Under the pieces are notes generated by a model. That model did not search any database. It worked only from the letters and a program-made list of their open reading frames with translations, and was not told the origin of the DNA. This document shows positions 52,215 to 61,352 of a stretch of DNA of 64,000 nucleotides, in pieces. The DNA is from JAVBWO01 sp036677375. Lineage in GTDB: Bacteria; Bacillota; Dehalobacteriia; UBA4068; UBA4997. Both the position numbers and the translations under genes were made by a program. Positions within the stretch are counted from its first letter, which is position 1. Every line of letters begins with the position of its first letter. Location: the NCBI GenBank assembly GCA_036677375.1, contig JAVBWO010000020.1:1-64000 (forward strand). The letters are read 5' to 3'.

Positions 52215-53003
52215 GTGTTTAATCAAAAAATATTGAGGATTCTGTTGGCAGGAGTGTTTTTATTTACAGTCATGACTGTAGCAGGTTGTGGTGATAAAGA
52301 GAAAATCACGCAGCTTTCTCAACTGGACGGTAAAGAATTCGCCGTTCCCACAGGGACAGCAGCAGATCAGCTGGTACTGACCAAATTCCCCGATGCCACC
52401 TTCCAGTACTATAACAGTGTGCTTGACGCCTGTCTGGCTGTAAAATCCGGGAAAGCCGACGCGGCTGCTTATGATGAACCGATTTTAAAAAATATCGCCG
52501 CCAAAAATGACGGTCTTGTGGTTTTACCGGATATGATTACGACAGATCAGTATGGTTTTGCCGTTCGACCGGATAACCAGGAATTAAAGGCGGCAATGGA
52601 TCAAGTGATCAATGAACTGAAAAATAACGGCACCTACGATGATATGTTAAAACGCTGGCTGCCCCAAGAAGGTTCGCCGGCGGCAATGCCGGAAATTGCC
52701 CTGAATGGCAATAAAGGCGTTCTGAAGTTTGGAACGGCGGCAGTGACGGAACCGTTTTCTTTTGTGGACGCCAACCGGAAAGTAGTCGGCCTTGATATTG
52801 AAATGGCGACATACATTGCTCAGAAATTAGATATGCAGCTGGAAGTTGTCAATATGGATTTTGGCGGCATGATCCCGGCTTTAATATCGGGTAAGGTTGA
52901 TATGATCGGGGCCTGTCTTACCATTACGGAAGAGAGAGCGCAAAGTGTTTTATTCTCCGAGCCCTACTATACAGGCGGTATTGCCGCCTTAGTCCATGAA
53001 TAA
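52215..53003 (+). CDS. Amino acid-type substrate-binding lipoprotein with halves in swapped order
   Basis: A 262-residue lipoprotein (lipobox VMTVAGC). Residues ~30-150 look like the second half of a family-3 amino-acid binding protein: LDGKEFAVPTGTAADQLVL, then ACLAVKSGKADAAAYDEPIL and NQELKAAMDQVINELKNNGTYDDMLKRW, which is normally the C-terminus. Residues ~165-262 look like the first half: LKFGTAAVTEPFSFVDANRKVVGLDIEMATYIAQKL, FGGMIPALISGKVDMIGACLTITEERAQSVLFSEPYY. So the two lobes are permuted, or two end fragments of a tandem protein have been joined. GTG 52215 has AAAGGAG 7 bases before it. No permease or ATPase gene is adjacent. Confidence 0.8.
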   Translation: MFNQKILRILLAGVFLFTVMTVAGCGDKEKITQLSQLDGKEFAVPTGTAADQLVLTKFPDATFQYYNSVLDACLAVKSGKADAAAYDEPILKNIAAKNDGLVVLPDMITTDQYGFAVRPDNQELKAAMDQVINELKNNGTYDDMLKRWLPQEGSPAAMPEIALNGNKGVLKFGTAAVTEPFSFVDANRKVVGLDIEMATYIAQKLDMQLEVVNMDFGGMIPALISGKVDMIGACLTITEERAQSVLFSEPYYTGGIAALVHE

Positions 53004-53408
53004 AGAGGAAAAAGCAAATTAACCGATGCACGAACCGATTTTTTAACAATGATTTGACAATAGACAGATGTCCTAAAACCATGGATATCATATCAAGTAA
53101 AAGCGGCATCTTTACAGGTAACGATCTTATCCGAATCACCATTTGTGCTATCATCACCGGTAGACACAGGTGTTGATTCGGATTTTTTATGTCTCAAAGT
53201 CCATCAAAATGAAGATTGTAACCCGTGTTTTTGCCGGTGCAGGTGGCTTCTTTGGTATATCATTGCTTGATTTTCCAATGGATTTTTCGCACCGGATTTC
53301 CCACACCGGATTTCCCACGCAAAAAGTAATCCACTTAAAAAGCAAGAAATGTGATAGAATATGAGAAATAAAACAATGAAGAAAAGCAGATAGACGGAGG
53401 GTAACTGT
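53004..53408 (+). other. Non-coding region with repeat copy 1
   Basis: About 400 bases with no supported gene. The hairpin repeat at 53129-53190 lies here. A ribosome site GGAGGG (53396-53401) serves the TTG start at 53409. Confidence 0.5.
53129..53190 (+). repeat. Hairpin repeat, copy 1
   Basis: CCGAATCACC, TGTGCTATCATCACCGGTAGACA, and TTGATTCGGATTTTTTAT in that order. ATCCGAATCA pairs with TGATTCGGAT and a T-run follows, so the copy can act as a terminator. Copy 2 is at 56560-56620. Confidence 0.7.
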
Positions 53409-54356
53409 TTGAATCATTTTGAAAAATTGATCTATAATATCCTTGCCGCTTTTTATAAAAACCTGAAGAAGAATTACAGGATGCATCGCAAAATCTTGAA
53501 TTTGCTGAATCCTTCTTTTAAGCCATTGTATCATTTTCTGGATCACAAGATTATGGCGGGGAATCGTGAGATCCCTTTGCGGATTTTCTATCCCAAAATA
53601 CAGGAAACTACCGGGGTCATGATTTTCTTTCATGGCGGGGGATGGGTTACGGGTAATATTGATTCTTACACCAATGTATGTGCTAATATGGCAAACCAAA
53701 CAGGACGCCGGGTTATTTCCGTGGATTATCGATTGGCTCCGGAGAATCCTTTCCCGGCAGGAGTTGAGGATTGTTATTTTGCTGCCAGGGAACTGTTTTT
53801 GAACTGTCATTTGCTGAATTGTCAGCCGGAAGATATCACACTTATAGGCGATAGCGCCGGCGGTAATCTGGCAGCGGCAGTATCTCTCATGGCAAGAGAC
53901 AGGGGCGAATTTTTACCTGCCAGGCAGATTTTACTCTATCCCTCCACCTACAATGACCATAGTGAAAATTCGCCGTTTGCTTCCATACGGGAGAATGGAA
54001 CGGATTATATATTGACGTCTAAGAGAATTCAGGACTATATGGATCTTTATATTAAAAATAAAGCGGATTTCTGCAATCCCTATTTTGCGCCTTTGCTGGC
54101 GGAGGATGTGTCGGAGCAGCCCCGAACGCTTGTGATCACCGCGGAGTTTGACCCCCTCAGGGATGAAGGGGAGGCTTATGGAGCGCGTTTGAAGGAATCC
54201 GGCAATTTTGTTGAGATATATCGGATGCAGGAGGCGCTGCATGGGTTTTTGACTTTGCCATGGACATCGCAATCTGTTATAAAATGCTATGAGATCATGA
54301 ACTGCTTTTTGAATGATGAGAAAATGGAAATGGGGAAGCAACATGAACCATCGTAA
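53409..54356 (+). CDS. Alpha/beta hydrolase (HSL-type esterase/lipase)
   Basis: A 315-residue alpha/beta hydrolase of the hormone-sensitive-lipase group. The oxyanion motif is FFHGGGWVTGN (HGGGW), the nucleophile elbow is IGDSAGGNLAAAVS, the acid lies in EFDPLRDEGEAYGARL, and the catalytic His is in ALHGFLTLP. It hydrolyses short acyl esters. The start is TTG 53409, 7 bases after GGAGGG. Its stop overlaps the next gene by 14 bases, so an esterase and an acyltransferase are co-expressed. Confidence 0.9.
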   Translation: MNHFEKLIYNILAAFYKNLKKNYRMHRKILNLLNPSFKPLYHFLDHKIMAGNREIPLRIFYPKIQETTGVMIFFHGGGWVTGNIDSYTNVCANMANQTGRRVISVDYRLAPENPFPAGVEDCYFAARELFLNCHLLNCQPEDITLIGDSAGGNLAAAVSLMARDRGEFLPARQILLYPSTYNDHSENSPFASIRENGTDYILTSKRIQDYMDLYIKNKADFCNPYFAPLLAEDVSEQPRTLVITAEFDPLRDEGEAYGARLKESGNFVEIYRMQEALHGFLTLPWTSQSVIKCYEIMNCFLNDEKMEMGKQHEPS

Positions 54357-55623
54357 AAGAGTCGAATGGTCCAGGCTGGATAATGCCTCAAAGATCTTCC
54401 CTGCTACCTGCAACGGAAGAGATACGAAAGTGTTTCGGCTTGCTTGCGAACTTTGTGAAGCGGCGGATCCCGCCATATTGCAACAGGCGCTGGATATGAC
54501 TATGGAAAAGTTTCCCCTCTATAAGTCTATCCTGAGAAAAGGAGTTTTTTGGTATTACTTTGAAACCAGTGAAATTCGCGCATTGGCAAAAATGGAGTCG
54601 GAGCCTGTTTGTGCCCCCATCTATATCAATGGTAAGAAAAATTTATTATTTCGTGTGTTTTACTTTCGTAACAGAATCAACCTTGAGGTTTTTCATGCTC
54701 TTTCCGATGGAACCGGCGCCCTCAAGTTTATGCAAACCCTGTTATATCATTATTTTGTTTTTAGATACAAGGAAGCTTTTGCGGAAAAAATGCCCGGCTT
54801 TCATTTTGGCACATCGGTAAGTAAGAAGATGGATGATAGTTTTGGCAGGTATTTCCAAGGTGAGGATATTATAAAGCTCATTAAAAAAAAGAAAAATAAA
54901 GAAAAACATGTCCATGCCTATCATATCAGGGGATCTAGGATGGACGAAAACAGAATGAACGTCATTGAAGGTTGTATATCTGTAAAGGCCGTCTTGGCGG
55001 AAGCCCACAAATATCATACTACCTTGACCATATTTCTCACATCTCTATTTATGTACTCCATTTATAAAGAGATGTCGGCCTTGGGGAAAAAACGGCCTGT
55101 GGTTTTATCAGTCCCCATTAATTTACGGCAATTCTTTGAGTCGGAAACAGCAAGAAACTTTTTTAGTACAATGAATGTGGCATATCATTTTGGCAAAGAA
55201 AGTATTGATTTTGAAGATTTGATTCAACATGTCAGTACGATCTTCCAAAGAGAGCTGACAGAGGAATGCCTGAGAAAACAGGGAACACAACTCATGTCCC
55301 TGGAAAAGAATCCCTTTGCCAGAATCATTCCTTTACCGTTTAAGGATGCTTCCCTTCGTATTGCCAATAAAATAAACGACCGGGCAATCACCGCAGCCCT
55401 TTCCAATTTGGGACAGATCGCTATGCCTGTGGAATTTGAAGCCTATATCCGGCAGTTCAGCTTAAGTACCAGCGCCAGAAGACCGCAAATCTGTATATGC
55501 TCCTATGGGGACCGGTTGGTTATCACCTTTGCATCGCCATTTCGGGAGACGGAAATACAAAGAACATTTTTTGAGTTCTTTTCGAAAAACGGTATCAGCG
55601 TTGAGATCTCGTCAAATCTTTAG
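54343..55623 (+). CDS. Condensation/alcohol acetyltransferase-like protein
   Basis: A 426-residue acyltransferase of the CoA-dependent acyltransferase/condensation fold. The HxxxDG motif is clear as FHALSDGTGAL (His and Asp). VVLSVPINLRQFFESETARNFFSTMNV and a distal FGKE/DLIQHV region match PapA/AATase-type proteins, which move acyl groups between CoA and alcohols or between lipids. ATG 54343 follows GGGGAAG. The neighbours are an esterase and a zinc-ribbon membrane protein. The acyl donor and acceptor are unknown. Confidence 0.8.
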   Translation: MNHRKRVEWSRLDNASKIFPATCNGRDTKVFRLACELCEAADPAILQQALDMTMEKFPLYKSILRKGVFWYYFETSEIRALAKMESEPVCAPIYINGKKNLLFRVFYFRNRINLEVFHALSDGTGALKFMQTLLYHYFVFRYKEAFAEKMPGFHFGTSVSKKMDDSFGRYFQGEDIIKLIKKKKNKEKHVHAYHIRGSRMDENRMNVIEGCISVKAVLAEAHKYHTTLTIFLTSLFMYSIYKEMSALGKKRPVVLSVPINLRQFFESETARNFFSTMNVAYHFGKESIDFEDLIQHVSTIFQRELTEECLRKQGTQLMSLEKNPFARIIPLPFKDASLRIANKINDRAITAALSNLGQIAMPVEFEAYIRQFSLSTSARRPQICICSYGDRLVITFASPFRETEIQRTFFEFFSKNGISVEISSNL

Positions 55624-55640
55624 AAAGGAGGGCAAGGCTT

Positions 55641-56309
55641 ATGCAATACTGCAGTAACTGCCGGGTTCATATTCGGGGAACGAAAAATGAATGTCCCCTA
55701 TGTGGAAATACGCTCTCAAGTGATGGCAATACGGCGGGTTTGGAAGAAATATACCCTGTGATACCGCCCATCTATGAGCGACACCTTGCTTTCCGGATTA
55801 TGATTTTTATCTCCATCGTTGTCATTGTTTCCAGCTTTGTCATTTATACAATATATCCTTCCACCGTCGACTGGCCCATGTTTGTATTATTCGGGCTGAT
55901 CAGCATGTGGCTTAGCTTAACTGTGGTGATCAGAAAAATGTACAATATCACCAAGAATATTATGTGGCAGGTCATCATCGTATCGGCGCTTTCTGTTGCC
56001 TGGGACTGGGGGACCGGTTGGAGGGGCTGGTCATTGGACTACGTCATCCCGATTTTGTGTGTTGCCGCTATCGTTGTCATGTATGTAACAGCCAAGGTCA
56101 TGCGGCTTAGCGTGCGGGATTACATCTCTTATTTTTTATTAGACGGCTTGTTTGGTATCGTTCCTATTTTATTTATCATTTTTGATTGGATCAATGTGCT
56201 TTATCCTTCTATCATATCGGTAGCGGCATGTATTATATTTTTATCCGCCATCCTTATATTCCAGGGAGAGAATATTAAAGCTGAATTGCATAAAAGAATG
56301 CACATTTAA
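55641..56309 (+). CDS. Zinc-ribbon membrane protein (DUF6320-like)
   Basis: A 222-residue protein. The first 25 residues hold a zinc ribbon, CSNCRVHIRG followed by ECPLCGNTL (two CxxC). Then come a linker (EEIYPVIPPIYERH) and six hydrophobic segments. It matches the proteins that I recall next to alcohol acetyltransferase-like genes (DUF6320). The zinc ribbon may bring the membrane protein to its partner enzymes. GAAAGGAGGGC lies just before ATG 55641. Confidence 0.75.
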   Translation: MQYCSNCRVHIRGTKNECPLCGNTLSSDGNTAGLEEIYPVIPPIYERHLAFRIMIFISIVVIVSSFVIYTIYPSTVDWPMFVLFGLISMWLSLTVVIRKMYNITKNIMWQVIIVSALSVAWDWGTGWRGWSLDYVIPILCVAAIVVMYVTAKVMRLSVRDYISYFLLDGLFGIVPILFIIFDWINVLYPSIISVAACIIFLSAILIFQGENIKAELHKRMHI

Positions 56310-56376
56310 AAGCGTATTTTGCGATTCGATGATATTTTGCAGCAGATGAAACCAGTGGGTCGTAAGGGGCATAGGA

Positions 56377-56466
56377 TTTGTGAGCAAGAAAGGATGGAGG
56401 GACGGACGACAGGAAGGTTGGAGGGACGGAAGGACGAACGGAAAGTTGAATGGATGGCCGGCCGGT
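56377..56466 (+). repeat. G/A-rich imperfect repeat block
   Basis: TGGAGGGACGGA occurs twice (about 56395 and 56419), with related GGAAGG, GGACGAACGGA and GGATGG units between. The + strand is strongly purine-biased. It could form a G-rich or triplex structure, or be a decayed tandem repeat. Confidence 0.6.
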
Positions 56467-56559
56467 ATGGCTATTGGTATTGGTAGCATTCTTATATCAG
56501 CAAATCTGCCTATGAAATAAGCAACATTCGCTTTGCCATTATCGGGCTTCGCCATACCG

Positions 56560-56620
56560 ACCCGAATCACCACCTGTACTATCATCACCGGTAGACATGG
56601 ATAGTGATTCATTTTTTTAT
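56560..56620 (+). repeat. Hairpin repeat, copy 2
   Basis: CCCGAATCACC, TGTACTATCATCACCGGTAGACA and TAGTGATTCATTTTTTTAT. The central 20 bases match copy 1 (53129-53190) with a single difference. GAATCAC pairs with GTGATTC, and a T-run follows. Confidence 0.7.
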
Positions 56621-56979
56621 GGCTGGAAATGCATGTTTTGACATCCATTGTTACTTTTCGTCTCTTTTATCCCCTTTTGGTCGATATCTGTAAATATAAT
56701 TGTAATTGCTATATTAATTGTTGTTTTTTCGTGATAAAATACGTGTAAAACAAGGATAACAAGGATTACATGGTTAACATCCGGCAATTCTCATGGGAAA
56801 AAAGTGGGGTTAATGGAAGTCCCCTTAAAAAATAGGAATTGCCAATAGGAATCAAAAAATAGTTCACTTCTTTATGGTAGCGTTTTACAAATCCGCATTG
56901 CCTGGTTGCAATGAGAGAATAGAGAACCTCGCTACCGGCGAGAAGCATTCATCGCCAATGAAAGAGAAGGCAAACCCAC

Positions 56980-59574
56980 GTGGGAAAATTGAAGCCAAGC
57001 CTTAAAAACAGAAAAGACATCATTGCCTATATCATACTGATTTCTTTGGCCGCAGTGATGATCAATATGATTTGTAAAAATGGCTATTTGTATGGATCGG
57101 AAACGGACTGGATTTCTCAACACAGTGTGATCCCCGATTATTTCAGACAAAAATTTTATGAAACGGAAAATCTTTTTCCAGATTATGCATTGAATCTGGG
57201 CGGTGGGCAGAATATCTATTATTTCTCTTATTATGGCCTGCTTAACCCCATTACATTGTTTTCCTATCTGCTGCCCGCTGTTCCCATGGCAACCTATGTC
57301 TCGGCTTCCGGTATCGCCATGGTTATCATCAGTGTATGTCTGTGCTATCTGTGGCTGAGAAGCGAAGGCTTTTCCTACGTGATTTCTTGCGTTTCCGCCA
57401 TTTGTTTTCTATTTGCGGGGCCGGTGATTTTTCATTCCCACCGGCAGGTGATGTTTGTCAATTATTTTCCCTTTTTGCTATTAGGATTCTTAAGTGTCAA
57501 GCAATATTACAAAACACATCAGAAATGGCTGTTGGTGCTCAGTGTGTTTCTTTGCGTTATGACCAGCTATTTTTTCAGTGTGGGCTGTATTTTGGCCTTA
57601 CTGGTTGATGCTGTTTACCAATATGTTGAAATGAGACAGGATTTTACGGTGCGCGGGTTATGGCGGGAGATGCTGCCTCTTGTTTTAGGGATCGGCATTG
57701 CCGTTTGCATGGCGGCGATACTTTGGCTTCCTACTTTTTATGTCATTGTAAACGGCAGGGGCGCCGGCGGTAGTTTCCTATCTTCGATCCTGCCGGTACT
57801 GCTTCCCGACTTGTCTTATGCTTTCGATGCTTTGCTTTACGACAAGTATTCCTTGGGACTGTCCGCCATATCTCTTATCGCCCTCATAGCGGCTTTAATG
57901 GGTAAGAAAAAAAATGCGAAAGTCCTTTCTGCGATCTTATTGGCGTTTTTGATTTTTCCGGTATTTTCCTATTTCCTCAGCGGCACCCTCTATGTGCGGC
58001 CAAAGGCATTAATTCCTTTTCTGCCGCTCTATATTCTGATTATCGCAATCTTCTTAACGGTGTTTGTCAAAAGAAGTGAAGTTGTGAAACCCTTCTGGAG
58101 AAGGATATTGGTAGGGGGACTATTTCTTCTGATCATTGGCGTTTCCGGTCTGGTCTGCTTGCTGGAGAACACAGGGAATGATCTAATTTCCACGGAAGAA
58201 TCTTTGGGCCACCATCCTCAGATGATTATTGCACAGATTCAGGAGGCCTTACAAAGCAAAGGGGATGAGCTGGTACCTGCTAAAGAATATTCGGACATAC
58301 ATCATCCGGATAAAATTGCTCTAATTGGGGAAATTTTACAAAAGGACCCTGCTTTTTACCGTATGAACGATTTGACCAACAGCAGCTTGAACGGCAACCA
58401 GGTTTATGGGGAACGCTATTATCAGACATCCCTTTATTCTTCCACATACAATACGGCATATAACAGGTTTTATTTTGATGTCCTGCATAATCCCATTTCT
58501 ACCAGGAATCGGGTGAATTGCGCTTCTGCCCCAAATCTCTTCTTCCAGAATTTTATGAATGTAAAGTATCTGATCACAAAAAAAACGGAAAACTTGCCGA
58601 CGGGCTACCGGCAAATTGCCCAAAAGGGCGATTATCTGCTATATGAAAATGACAATACTTGGCCTCTGGCATTTGCCACAGGTCAAACCATGAAACGGGA
58701 GGATTTTGATAATTTGGCTTTTCCCTATAACATGGGGGCTTTGTTTGAGAACATCATTGTAGAGCAGGACAAAGGGAAAGGGGAAAGGAAAGATTTAACC
58801 GGTTTGCGGATCCAAAAGGTCGATTGGACAAGCAAAAATCTTTATGCTGAAAATCAAAAAAATGTGATGATCCGTAACTTGGACGGACATTGCCATATTG
58901 CGGCAAAGAAGAACGCTGCCCTTGAAGTGCCGCTGGATATTGACTTGAAGGATACTATATTAATCCTTAGATTTACGGTATCAAATAAAGAAAACCAAGC
59001 GAATCTTGATACCTCTATTACCGTCAACGGGATCAAAAATAAGCTGTCAAAGAAAACGGCGCAGTACCCCAACGGTAACCGGCATTTTGTCTATGTCCTT
59101 TCCGCCAATGAATCGACCAAACGGCTTACGGTGAAGTTCTCTCAAGGGAAATATGAGATTTATGATTTTGAAGCCTATACTTTGCCCGCGGCGGATATGG
59201 AGAAGTCCGCTGGCAAAATGGATTCTTTTCTTGTTGACACCCAAAACACCACCGACCATCAAATCGCAGGTGACATCCTAGTTGAAAATGACGGATATCT
59301 GGCGACAACTTTGCCCTATGACAAGGGCTATGACATCACGGTAGATGGGAAAAACAAAAGTTATGAAAAAGTCAATACCGCTTTTGTCGGCTTCCCCATC
59401 CAAAAAGGCACTCACCATATTGTGATGGAATATCATGCTCCCTATAAAAGAGCAGGCATGATCCTTACCTACATTGGCTTTTTGTTATTTGCTTTGTGCA
59501 TCGTCATCGATCATAAGCGTAGGAAACTTTCGATTATAAATAACGGTGGCCGAGGAGAAAACGACAGTGTTTAA
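56980..59574 (+). CDS. YfhO family membrane protein (GT-C-like glycosyltransferase)
   Basis: An 864-residue protein with about 12 hydrophobic segments in the first 400 residues and one near the C-terminus, with a long extracellular region between. GYLYGSETDWISQHSVIPDYFRQKFYETENLFPDYALNLGGGQNIYYFSYYGLLNPI and VRPKALIPFLPLYILII are YfhO marks; the tail LPYDKGYDITVDGKNKSYEKVNTAFVGFPIQKGTHHIVMEYHAPY is also typical. YfhO proteins act outside the membrane and move a sugar from a lipid carrier to teichoic or lipoteichoic acid with a CsbB/GtrB and a GtcA/GtrA protein. Both partner types follow. GTG 56980 is the likely start. Confidence 0.85.
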   Translation: MGKLKPSLKNRKDIIAYIILISLAAVMINMICKNGYLYGSETDWISQHSVIPDYFRQKFYETENLFPDYALNLGGGQNIYYFSYYGLLNPITLFSYLLPAVPMATYVSASGIAMVIISVCLCYLWLRSEGFSYVISCVSAICFLFAGPVIFHSHRQVMFVNYFPFLLLGFLSVKQYYKTHQKWLLVLSVFLCVMTSYFFSVGCILALLVDAVYQYVEMRQDFTVRGLWREMLPLVLGIGIAVCMAAILWLPTFYVIVNGRGAGGSFLSSILPVLLPDLSYAFDALLYDKYSLGLSAISLIALIAALMGKKKNAKVLSAILLAFLIFPVFSYFLSGTLYVRPKALIPFLPLYILIIAIFLTVFVKRSEVVKPFWRRILVGGLFLLIIGVSGLVCLLENTGNDLISTEESLGHHPQMIIAQIQEALQSKGDELVPAKEYSDIHHPDKIALIGEILQKDPAFYRMNDLTNSSLNGNQVYGERYYQTSLYSSTYNTAYNRFYFDVLHNPISTRNRVNCASAPNLFFQNFMNVKYLITKKTENLPTGYRQIAQKGDYLLYENDNTWPLAFATGQTMKREDFDNLAFPYNMGALFENIIVEQDKGKGERKDLTGLRIQKVDWTSKNLYAENQKNVMIRNLDGHCHIAAKKNAALEVPLDIDLKDTILILRFTVSNKENQANLDTSITVNGIKNKLSKKTAQYPNGNRHFVYVLSANESTKRLTVKFSQGKYEIYDFEAYTLPAADMEKSAGKMDSFLVDTQNTTDHQIAGDILVENDGYLATTLPYDKGYDITVDGKNKSYEKVNTAFVGFPIQKGTHHIVMEYHAPYKRAGMILTYIGFLLFALCIVIDHKRRKLSIINNGGRGENDSV

Positions 59575-59995
59575 GAGATTTCAAAATCTTTATATAAAAT
59601 ATCAAGAAATGACCAACTATCTCATATTTGGTGTTTTAACTACCGCAGTGAATTGGATCGTATTCCAGGTTTTCAATGCGGTATTGATGCTGAATTGGAG
59701 CATTGCCAATGTCATAGCGTGGATTGTCGCCGTGGTATTCGCGTACATAACCAATAGAAAGTACGTGTTTCAGTCGGCAAGCCGGCATATACTGAAGGAA
59801 TTTTTTGTCTTTGTGCAATTTCGGTTGGTTTCGCTACTATTGGAAATGCTAATTATGTATCTCTTAATCGAGATGATCACACTGGCGCCGTTTTTGTCAA
59901 AGGTTATCACCGCTGTGGCGGTTGTGATTGCCAATTATATCTTCAGCAAATTGATTGTTTTTAAAGAAAGAAGGCCTGAAAATGGATCTGATTAG
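59567..59995 (+). CDS. GtrA/GtcA family flippase-like protein
   Basis: A 142-residue protein with four membrane segments. FGVLTTAVNWIVFQVFN, WIVAVVFAYITNRKYVFQS and IANYIFSKLIVFKE are GtrA-family marks. It is thought to flip sugar-phosphate-undecaprenol to the outer face. GTG 59567 is preferred since GAGGAG lies at 59552-59557; it overlaps the YfhO stop by 8 bases. The following gene also overlaps it by 14 bases, so all three are co-translated. Confidence 0.87.
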   Translation: MFKRFQNLYIKYQEMTNYLIFGVLTTAVNWIVFQVFNAVLMLNWSIANVIAWIVAVVFAYITNRKYVFQSASRHILKEFFVFVQFRLVSLLLEMLIMYLLIEMITLAPFLSKVITAVAVVIANYIFSKLIVFKERRPENGSD

Positions 59996-60992
59996 TGTCG
60001 TGGTGCCTTGTTATAATGAAGAAGAATCCTTGCCGCTGTTTTACAATAAAATCCGTCAGGTTTTAGAGGGAATGGAAAATACCGGCTATGAGCTTCTATT
60101 TGTTGACGACGGAAGCAAAGACGGCACCCTGTCCATATTGGAAAAATATGCTCTGGACAATCGGAAAGTAAAATATATTTCCTTTTCCAGGAATTTCGGC
60201 AAGGAAGCGGCGATGTATGCCGGCTTGCAGGAATCGGCAGGGGATTATGTGGTGATTATGGATGCGGATCTGCAGCATCCGCCGGAATTGCTGCCCGAAA
60301 TGTACCAGGCCTTAAAAAATGAAAATGTGGACTGCGCCTGTGCGGTGCGGTTGGACCGGGACGGTGAACAAAAATTAAGAAGTGTTTTTTCAAGACAGTT
60401 TTATAAAATTATCAATCAACTCTCCGACACCAAAATGCCGGATGGAGCAGGCGATTACCGTATGATGTCCCGGAAGATGACGGACTCCGTCCTTTCCCTC
60501 AAAGAATACAACCGCTATTCCAAAGGGCTGTTCACCTTTGTGGGATTTGAAACAAAATGGATCCCTTATCATAATGTGCCGCGGGTTGCCGGTAAGACAA
60601 AGTGGGCTTTTCAATCGTTGTTCAAATATGCCATGGACGGCGTGATATCCTTTTCGGCTGTTCCGCTGGTATTGTCGTCGTACTGCGGTATCATTTTTTG
60701 CATCTTAGCCTTCGGTATGGCCGTTTATACCGCCGTCAAAACAATCATTTTCGGGAACCCTACCAGCGGCTGGACCACTTTGGTGTGCATTATACTGTTC
60801 GTAGGCGGGTTACAGATGTTCTTTTTGGGCATTGTCGGGCAATATTTGTCTAAAACCTACATGGAAGTAAAACAAAGGCCTCTCTATATTATCAAGCGCA
60901 CGAATCTTAGTCCAAATTTTGAGAGTATGCCTGAGATCGGCCGGCCGGATTATCATTTAGAAAATGTCTATGCCCAGAGGATTTCCCGCTGA
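59982..60992 (+). CDS. Family 2 glycosyltransferase (GtrB/CsbB-like, polyprenyl-phosphate)
   Basis: A 336-residue inverting glycosyltransferase. The GT-A core has SVVVPCYNEEESLPLFY, LLFVDDGSKDGTL, ISFSRNFGKEAAMYAGL, VVIMDADLQHPPELLPEM (metal Asp pair) and the AGDYRMMSRKM / RVAGKTKW segments. Two C-terminal membrane helices follow. It makes a sugar-phosphoundecaprenol at the inner face for the GtrA and YfhO proteins encoded just before. ATG 59982 has AAGAAGG upstream. Confidence 0.92.
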   Translation: MDLISVVVPCYNEEESLPLFYNKIRQVLEGMENTGYELLFVDDGSKDGTLSILEKYALDNRKVKYISFSRNFGKEAAMYAGLQESAGDYVVIMDADLQHPPELLPEMYQALKNENVDCACAVRLDRDGEQKLRSVFSRQFYKIINQLSDTKMPDGAGDYRMMSRKMTDSVLSLKEYNRYSKGLFTFVGFETKWIPYHNVPRVAGKTKWAFQSLFKYAMDGVISFSAVPLVLSSYCGIIFCILAFGMAVYTAVKTIIFGNPTSGWTTLVCIILFVGGLQMFFLGIVGQYLSKTYMEVKQRPLYIIKRTNLSPNFESMPEIGRPDYHLENVYAQRISR

Positions 60993-60999
60993 ACCGGCA

Positions 61000-61270
61000 A
61001 ATCACACAGACTTCCGGCGAAATGTCCTGGCGCATCATGATTCTGAAAGCGGCTTCCTCTTTTGGGATCTATTAGGTCAGCCGTATGAAATTTTTGAAGG
61101 ATTGATCCGGCAGGGGTGGGGATACAGGCGATTTTCTTTACCAATCTTGTTGTTTAACAGGCAGTTAACGGACGCTGGCAATCCTGATTTTGCAAAAGGT
61201 TCGTGTCCGCATGTGTAATGTGAAGGTTTTTTAGTAAAGCGATTCAATTCAGAAAATTAGAAAAATGATA
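61000..61270 (+). other. Non-coding region before the DUF2294-like gene
   Basis: About 270 bases (with the promoter, 360 bases to the next gene). No supported gene; an open frame at 60964-61218 has no ribosome site and no recognisable product. Confidence 0.5.
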
Positions 61271-61299
61271 TTGACAAATAGGAAAACGAAGTATATAAT
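61271..61299 (+). promoter_or_regulatory. Consensus sigma-A promoter
   Basis: TTGACA (61271-61276), a 17-base spacer and TATAAT (61294-61299), a perfect match to the vegetative consensus. Transcription would start near 61306, shortly before the DUF2294-like gene. No operator is visible, so expression is probably strong and constitutive. Confidence 0.85.
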
Positions 61300-61352
61300 A
61301 ATTTTCAAATCAAGGGCGTTTGCGACTATATTTTTCCATAGGCGATGATGTG

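Larger units (their letters stand above)
56310..56979 (+). other. Non-coding region with repeat copy 2 and G-rich repeats
   Basis: About 670 bases with no supported gene. It has a G/A-rich repeat block (56377-56466) and the hairpin repeat (56560-56620). The rest is AT-rich; I see no clear promoter for the gene starting at 56980. Confidence 0.5.

Noticed and set aside
60964..61218. An 84-residue open frame overlapping the end of the GtrB-like gene
   Set aside because: No ribosome site, no recognisable product, and it begins inside a confident gene in another frame.
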